A program made the position numbers and the translations under genes. 9,447 nt of DNA from Clostridia bacterium (lineage in GTDB: Bacteria; Bacillota; Clostridia; Oscillospirales; Oscillospiraceae), in contig JAGKTU010000081.1 of assembly GCA_021153265.1 (NCBI GenBank), positions 1 through 9,447 of the forward strand, written 5' to 3'. Every line of letters starts with the position of its first letter. Position 1 is the stretch's first letter. Below, one piece after another: positions 5,731 to 9,447 of this stretch. Under the pieces are notes generated by a model, which saw only the letters and a list, made by a program, of their open reading frames with translations, was not told the origin of the DNA and ran no database searches.

Positions 5731-5758
5731 GAATTTACTATGTTTCCATAGAAAATTC
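5731..5758. promoter_or_regulatory. 28-bp palindrome, candidate operator of the ZIP transporter
   Basis: GAATTTACTATG (5731-5742) and CATAGAAAATTC (5747-5758) are inverted repeats, with 11 of 12 positions paired around a 4-bp centre TTTC. The palindrome covers the -10 and most of the spacer of the predicted ZIP promoter, a position suited to a repressor such as a metal-sensing regulator. I cannot match it to a specific Fur, Zur or MntR consensus. Confidence 0.55.
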
Positions 5759-5766
5759 TGTGACAA
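5737..5766 (-). promoter_or_regulatory. possible promoter of the ZIP transporter
   Basis: On the minus strand TTGTCA (5766 to 5761) and CATAGT (5742 to 5737) are separated by 18 bp. The -35 is good and the -10 is only fair (4 of 6). The -35 shares bases with the dyad at 5760-5772, so the regulator of the flavodiiron gene could also affect this promoter. Confidence 0.35.
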
Positions 5767-5772
5767 AGTTAC
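5760..5772 (+). promoter_or_regulatory. 13-bp dyad, candidate Crp/Fnr-family operator of the flavodiiron gene
   Basis: GTGACAAAGTTAC is an imperfect dyad centred near -42 relative to the predicted start. It agrees at 11 of 13 positions, in the same orientation, with the rubredoxin site at 2926-2938. Its distance to the -10 is 23 nt, against 22 nt at rubredoxin. The shared sequence and shared spacing are the evidence; the binding protein is inferred. Confidence 0.5.
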
Positions 5773-5795
5773 TGTACTTTTGGGAAAAGAACGTG

Positions 5796-5801
5796 TATAA
5801 T
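5796..5801 (+). promoter_or_regulatory. -10 element of the flavodiiron protein promoter
   Basis: A consensus TATAAT lies 20 bp before the Shine-Dalgarno. The hexamer at a 17-bp spacing (TGTACT, 5773-5778) is a weak -35 and directly abuts the 13-bp dyad, as expected for a promoter helped by an activator at about -41. Confidence 0.6.
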
Positions 5802-5833
5802 ACCCTCAGAATCAAGAAATAAGGAGAATGACT

Positions 5834-6985
5834 ATGACCATCACCAACGATATCCGCTATGTGGGCGTGAATGATCACGAAGTTGACCTGTTTGAGGGTC
5901 AGTATGTGGTGCCGGGCGGCATGGCTTACAATTCCTATGTAATTCTGGACGAGAAGATCGCGGTCATGGACACCGTGGACAAGAATTTCGGCAGCGAATG
6001 GCTGGGTAACATCGCCGCCGTCCTGAACGGACGGAAGCCGGACTATCTGGTGGTGCAGCATATGGAGCCCGACCACTCCGCCAACATCGATGTGTTCCTG
6101 AAGGCCTATCCCGAGGCAACTGTGGTGTCCTCCGCCAAGGCTTTTACCATGATGAAGAATTTCTTCGGCACGGATTATGCCGACCGCCGCGTCGTTGTCG
6201 GCGAGGGCGATACCCTGTCCCTCGGCAAGCACACCCTGACCTTCGTCACCGCACCTATGGTTCACTGGCCCGAGGTCATCGTGACCTATGATGCTTACGA
6301 CAAGGTGCTGTTCTCTGCTGACGGCTTCGGCAAGTTCGGCGCGCTGGATATTGAGGAGGACTGGGCTTGCGAGGCCCGCCGCTACTACATCGGCATCGTG
6401 GGTAAGTACGGCCCTCAGGTGCAGGCGCTGCTGAAGAAGGCTGCCACTCTGGACATCCAGACCATCTGCCCCCTCCACGGCCCGGTGCTGAATGAAAATT
6501 TGGGCTACTACATAAATCTGTATGACATCTGGTCTTCCTACCGCGTTGAGAGCGAGGGCGTGGTCATCGCCTACACTTCCATCTATGGCAACACCAAGGA
6601 AGCCGCCGAGCTGCTGGCAAAGATTCTGGAGGAAAAGGGTCAGAAGGTGGCGCTGAACGACCTCGCCCGCTGCGACATGGCGGAAGCCGTGGAGGATGCT
6701 TTCCGCTACGGCAAAATCGTGCTGGCTACCACCACCTATAATGGCGATATCTTCCCCTTTATGAAGGAATTCATCCACCATCTGACGGAGCGGAACTTCC
6801 AGAACCGCACCATTGGTCTGATGGAAAACGGCACTTGGGCGCCGGTGGCGGCGAAGATCATGAAGGGCATGTTCGAGAAGAGCAAGAACATCACCTTCAC
6901 CGAAAATACCGTAAAGATCCTCTCTGCTCTGAATGATGACAGCCGCTCCCAGATCGATGCGCTGGCTGAGGAGCTGTGCAAATAA
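5834..6985 (+). CDS. class A flavodiiron protein (FprA type; O2 and/or NO reductase)
   Basis: 383 residues with the two-domain class A layout. The N-terminal metallo-beta-lactamase-like domain carries the di-iron ligands H76, E78, D80 with H81 (QHMEPDH), H144 (TAPMVHWPE), D163 (SADGFG) and H215 (CPLHGP). The flavodoxin-like domain starts near 243 with the FMN loop YTSIYGNT and a later TTTYNGDIF segment. These soluble enzymes reduce O2 to water or NO to N2O and protect anaerobes. No rubredoxin or flavin reductase domain is fused, so it needs an external donor, probably the rubredoxin at 2700. Two in-frame ATGs exist; AAGGAG at 5821-5826 is 7 nt before 5834 but only 1 nt before 5828, so 5834 is the start. 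All metal ligands are present, so I expect an active enzyme; substrate preference cannot be read from sequence. Confidence 0.95.
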   Translation: MTITNDIRYVGVNDHEVDLFEGQYVVPGGMAYNSYVILDEKIAVMDTVDKNFGSEWLGNIAAVLNGRKPDYLVVQHMEPDHSANIDVFLKAYPEATVVSSAKAFTMMKNFFGTDYADRRVVVGEGDTLSLGKHTLTFVTAPMVHWPEVIVTYDAYDKVLFSADGFGKFGALDIEEDWACEARRYYIGIVGKYGPQVQALLKKAATLDIQTICPLHGPVLNENLGYYINLYDIWSSYRVESEGVVIAYTSIYGNTKEAAELLAKILEEKGQKVALNDLARCDMAEAVEDAFRYGKIVLATTTYNGDIFPFMKEFIHHLTERNFQNRTIGLMENGTWAPVAAKIMKGMFEKSKNITFTENTVKILSALNDDSRSQIDALAEELCK

Positions 6986-6997
6986 GTTTTTCGAAAT

Positions 6998-7031
6998 ATC
7001 CCCGGATCGATGCGATCCGGGGATTTCTTTA
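6998..7031 (+). terminator. intrinsic terminator of the flavodiiron gene
   Basis: A perfect 12-bp stem, ATCCCCGGATCG (6998-7009) and CGATCCGGGGAT (7013-7024) with loop ATG, is followed by TTTCTTT. It lies 12 bp after the stop codon and just past the end of the converging lgt gene. The minus-strand tail (ATTTCG, then A-rich) is less U-rich, so termination of lgt here is possible but weaker. Confidence 0.88.
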
Positions 7032-7943
7032 TGCTTCGGATTCCGGCGCTGTATCGGACTCGGCTTCGGGGGTTTCTTCCGTTTCCGCTTCTGTTTCTGC
7101 TTTCTCGGCAGCCTTGGCGGCGACGGCGTTGCACCAGAGGTTGGCGCTGTCATGGGCTTTCAGATTCATATAGAGCAGCACGGCGGTGGCGGCGAAGCAG
7201 CTCACTGCGGCCAGCAGCTGGCTGACCCGGAAAGGTCCCCAGTACAGACTGTCGGTGCGAAGTCCCTCGATCATGCACCGGCCGAGGCCGTACCACGCGG
7301 CATACGAGAGCGCGATCTGGCCGTCATACTGCCGCTTCTTGGACAGGAAGTGCAGTCCCAGGAAACCGGCGAAGTTCCAGAGGGATTCATACAGGAAGGT
7401 GGGGTGGTAATACTTGGTCAGACCCGTCATGCTGTCGGTCAGACCCATCCGCAGGAAAAATTCGGTCTCAGCGCCGAAGGCCTCCCGGTTGAAGAAGTTG
7501 CCCCAGCGGCCGATGCACTGACCGATGAGGAAACCCAGTGCAACCAAGTCCAGAAGAGCGGAGATTTTGATTTTCTTGAACCGGCAGAACACGATCACGC
7601 CCACCAAAGCACCGATGACGCCGCCGTAGATAGCCAGACCACCGTTCCAGATGTACAGAATTTTAATGGGATCGGCGGAATAGCTCTTCCATTCAAAAAT
7701 GCAGTAGTAAAGCCGGGCGCAAATGATAGCGAAGGGTACTACCCACAGCACACCGTCGATGAGATCGTCCTCGGTGATGCCGAACTCCTTGGCGCGCTTA
7801 CAGCCGTAGAGCACAGCCAGCAGCAGACCGAAGGCGATGATGATGCCGTAGTAGTGGATCTGCAGAGAGCCGATCTGGAGCATTTTGCCGGGGTTCATCT
7901 CCAGACCCAGACCGGGGAAGTAGATTTCTGTGTAGTTATTCAT
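7029..7943 (-). CDS. lgt: prolipoprotein diacylglyceryl transferase Lgt
   Basis: 304 residues. Lgt moves diacylglycerol from phosphatidylglycerol to the lipobox cysteine of preprolipoproteins in the cytoplasmic membrane. Several hydrophobic helices are present with family motifs: IHYYGIIIAFG (29-39), NGGLAIYGGVIG (100-111), the signature GRWGNFFNREAFG (145-157), HPTFLYESLWN (180-190) and GRCMIEGLRTDSL (221-233). The Lgt histidine of E. coli GGxxxHGG is a tyrosine (Y106) here. The last ~28 residues are an unusual Glu/Ala/Thr-rich acidic tail. The start is ATG 7943: AGGAGG at 7950-7955 is 6 nt away and the ATG overlaps the upstream peptidase stop (ATGAATAA). A much longer frame to 8153 only shadows that peptidase gene. 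It is the last gene of the yfmF-yfmH-lgt operon. Confidence 0.95.
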   Translation of the reverse strand: MNNYTEIYFPGLGLEMNPGKMLQIGSLQIHYYGIIIAFGLLLAVLYGCKRAKEFGITEDDLIDGVLWVVPFAIICARLYYCIFEWKSYSADPIKILYIWNGGLAIYGGVIGALVGVIVFCRFKKIKISALLDLVALGFLIGQCIGRWGNFFNREAFGAETEFFLRMGLTDSMTGLTKYYHPTFLYESLWNFAGFLGLHFLSKKRQYDGQIALSYAAWYGLGRCMIEGLRTDSLYWGPFRVSQLLAAVSCFAATAVLLYMNLKAHDSANLWCNAVAAKAAEKAETEAETEETPEAESDTAPESEA

Positions 7944-9225
7944 GGATATCCTCCTCATGGGGTGTGATGACGGACAGGCTGCACCGCTCCTCGGTGACAA
8001 CACGGGAGAGGAAACGGCGGATGTCCTCGGAAGAGATCTGCTCGTAGATGCCGGGGAAGGCGAAATAGTCAAAGCCGGAATAGTAGTAGGCGCAGGTACG
8101 GAAGCAGGTGGAGTCGAAACTGTCCAGCTCCCGGATCCGGCGGCCCAAGGCACTTCGCTTCATGCGCAGGAAGCGGTCTTCCTCGATGCCGTTTTCCGCG
8201 ATCCGGGCGGCTTCTGCGATAATTGCATCCCGTACGGATTCCGGGTCGTCGCTGTCGCCGGAGATGATCAGCATGGCGCAGTCGTCCACCGCCTCGAAGC
8301 CGCCGCCGAAGGCGGAGTCAATAAGCCCATCCTCATACATCTTCAGATACAGCCCGGAGCTTTCGCCAAAGAGGGCTTCCGCGGCAAGGTCGGCAACCAT
8401 TTCCTCTTTCACGCCGATTTCGCCGTTGGGCAGGCTCTCGGCTTTGAAGGCCATGGAGAAGGTGGGCATGGCCACTTCCATGGTTTTTTCCGTGTATTTG
8501 ACGGGGGTGGTCATCTCTTCCGTGGGGAAGGGGGCTTTGATCGCCACTTCCCGCATTTCTTCGCCCAGAACTTCCAGCGCGGCGGTGCGGACGGATTCAG
8601 CGTCCACGTCGCCTACCACGCAGAGCATCATGTTGCCCGGGGTGTAGAAGGCCTTGTGGCAGAGATTCAGAATTTCGGGAGTAATCTGGCGAATGGTTTC
8701 GGAAGTACCCAAAATCGGCACCCGGATGGGGTGGCTGCGGAATGTGGAGGTCATGAGATTCTCAAAGACCTGCGTATCCGGGGCATCGGCATTCATACCG
8801 ATCTCCTGATCGATGATGCCACGCTCCTTTTCCACACTTTCTGCCGTGAAACAGGGGGTGGACACGAATTCCAGCAGCAGCCGCAGGCACTCATCAAAGT
8901 TTTCCGTGCAGGAAAAATAGTAGGCAGTCAGATCGTAGCTGGTGAAGGCGTTGGTGATGGCGCCAAGGGCGGCAAATTCCGCGCTGACGTCCCGATTTCC
9001 CGGCATATCGAACATTTTATGCTCTAAATAGTGGGCAACGCCGGCGGGGGTGGTATGTTCTTCACCGCCGAAGGTGAATTTTAAGTGCATGGCGCCGTAA
9101 TCTGTGACGAAGTAGGCCAGCTTCCGGGAGAAACCGGGTCTGGGGATCACCGCCACCGTCAGTCCGTTGGGGAGTTTTTCCCAATAGACCTGCTCGTCCA
9201 GCTTGGGGTAGAAAGTGGGGTTCAT
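7936..9225 (-). CDS. yfmH: M16-family zinc peptidase, YfmH type (EF-P 5-aminopentanol modification-associated)
   Basis: 429 residues with the two-half pitrilysin-like layout. The inverted zinc motif HxxEH is intact as H65-YL-E68-H69 (GVAHYLEHKMF), and the third ligand is expected in EKERGIIDQEIGM (E134 or E141). The C-terminal half shows the usual M16 repeat (GESSGLYLKMYEDGLIDSAF). The family is named in Bacillus annotations for a link to EF-P modification (B. subtilis locus name ymfH); its real substrate is not settled. It forms a pair with the YfmF-like protein whose end precedes it: the two overlap as ATGA at 9222-9225, and GAAAGGAG lies just before the ATG. Its stop overlaps the start of lgt by 8 bp, so translation of the three genes is probably coupled. 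It carries the catalytic motif; the partner in this pair usually lacks it. Confidence 0.9.
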   Translation of the reverse strand: MNPTFYPKLDEQVYWEKLPNGLTVAVIPRPGFSRKLAYFVTDYGAMHLKFTFGGEEHTTPAGVAHYLEHKMFDMPGNRDVSAEFAALGAITNAFTSYDLTAYYFSCTENFDECLRLLLEFVSTPCFTAESVEKERGIIDQEIGMNADAPDTQVFENLMTSTFRSHPIRVPILGTSETIRQITPEILNLCHKAFYTPGNMMLCVVGDVDAESVRTAALEVLGEEMREVAIKAPFPTEEMTTPVKYTEKTMEVAMPTFSMAFKAESLPNGEIGVKEEMVADLAAEALFGESSGLYLKMYEDGLIDSAFGGGFEAVDDCAMLIISGDSDDPESVRDAIIAEAARIAENGIEEDRFLRMKRSALGRRIRELDSFDSTCFRTCAYYYSGFDYFAFPGIYEQISSEDIRRFLSRVVTEERCSLSVITPHEEDIHE

Positions 9226-9447
9226 TGGCTCACTCCTTTCAGGAAGAAGCTGCTGTGCAGCCGCACAGTCCGGGCGGCGGCTGCCACCTGCGTCAAGGTG
9301 ACGGCTTCGAGGGCATCCATGTACTGCTTGGGAGTCATGGCCATGCCGCTTAAGGCGGCGGTGGCATAATAGCCCTCGATGGCGCCGGGGGTATCGTGGG
9401 TGGAGCGGAGGGAGGAAAGCACCGATTCCTTGGCGGCGGTCAGTTCC
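9222..9447 (-). CDS. yfmF: M16-family peptidase-like protein, YfmF type, C-terminal part
   Basis: Only the last ~74 codons are in the window; the frame is open to the right edge. The tail (ELTAAKESVLSSL, IEGYYATAAL, TPKQYMDALEAVTLTQVAAAA, SSFFLKGVSQ) looks like the end of an M16 C-terminal domain: an x-SxL helix, a single-site YY segment, then the final helix and beta strand. Its stop overlaps the yfmH start by 4 bp. The assignment rests on this tail and on the conserved yfmF-yfmH order. The zinc-motif region lies outside the window, so its activity cannot be judged. Confidence 0.8.
   Translation of the reverse strand, partial: ELTAAKESVLSSLRSTHDTPGAIEGYYATAALSGMAMTPKQYMDALEAVTLTQVAAAARTVRLHSSFFLKGVSQ

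Overview
The window looks like a chromosomal segment of a strictly anaerobic, moderately GC-rich gut-type Clostridia (Oscillospiraceae-like). The basis is the codon preference of the core genes (CTG, CGG, GCC), clostridial Shine-Dalgarno sites (AAGGAGG), the truB-ribF order typical of Firmicutes, a lone rubredoxin, a class A flavodiiron protein and a YfmF/YfmH peptidase pair next to lgt. The species cannot be named from the sequence alone.

Layout, left to right. Positions 1-1263 hold the 3' end of truB and ribF, coupled by an ATGA overlap. Positions 1293-2692 are a single-gene unit: promoter, membrane-anchored CapA-like protein, bidirectional terminator. Rubredoxin (2700-2855, minus) and a Crp/Fnr-family regulator (3008-3664, plus) are divergent. 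Positions 3712-4841 form an AT-richer island with a membrane-tethered XRE regulator and a tiny two-TM zinc-ribbon protein. Two inverted copies of an unnamed ~125-bp repeat flank the second gene, and an extra 20-bp repeat end lies before the first. Next come a ZIP-family metal transporter (4917-5699, minus) and a flavodiiron protein (5834-6985, plus), divergent across a compact promoter region. A strong terminator follows, then a minus-strand operon read right to left: yfmF (partial), yfmH and lgt, all with overlapping start and stop codons.

How the genes may work together. Rubredoxin is the usual electron donor to class A flavodiiron proteins, which reduce O2 and/or NO to protect anaerobes. 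Both genes are in this window, and in the sense of transcription both promoters carry nearly the same 13-bp dyad, GTGA(G/C)AAAGT(C/T)AC. Each dyad lies 22-23 nt upstream of a good -10 element with a poor -35, the geometry of a class II Crp/Fnr activator site. A Crp/Fnr-type regulator is encoded right beside the rubredoxin copy. I infer a small O2/NO-defence regulon; the regulator-site pairing is untested.

The second point of interest is the repeat island. The two 125-bp elements share a GC hairpin whose closing base pair has changed in a compensatory way. The stop codon of the XRE gene lies inside the repeat, and no transposase is present, so the elements look like non-autonomous, structured mobile repeats that carry or bound accessory genes.
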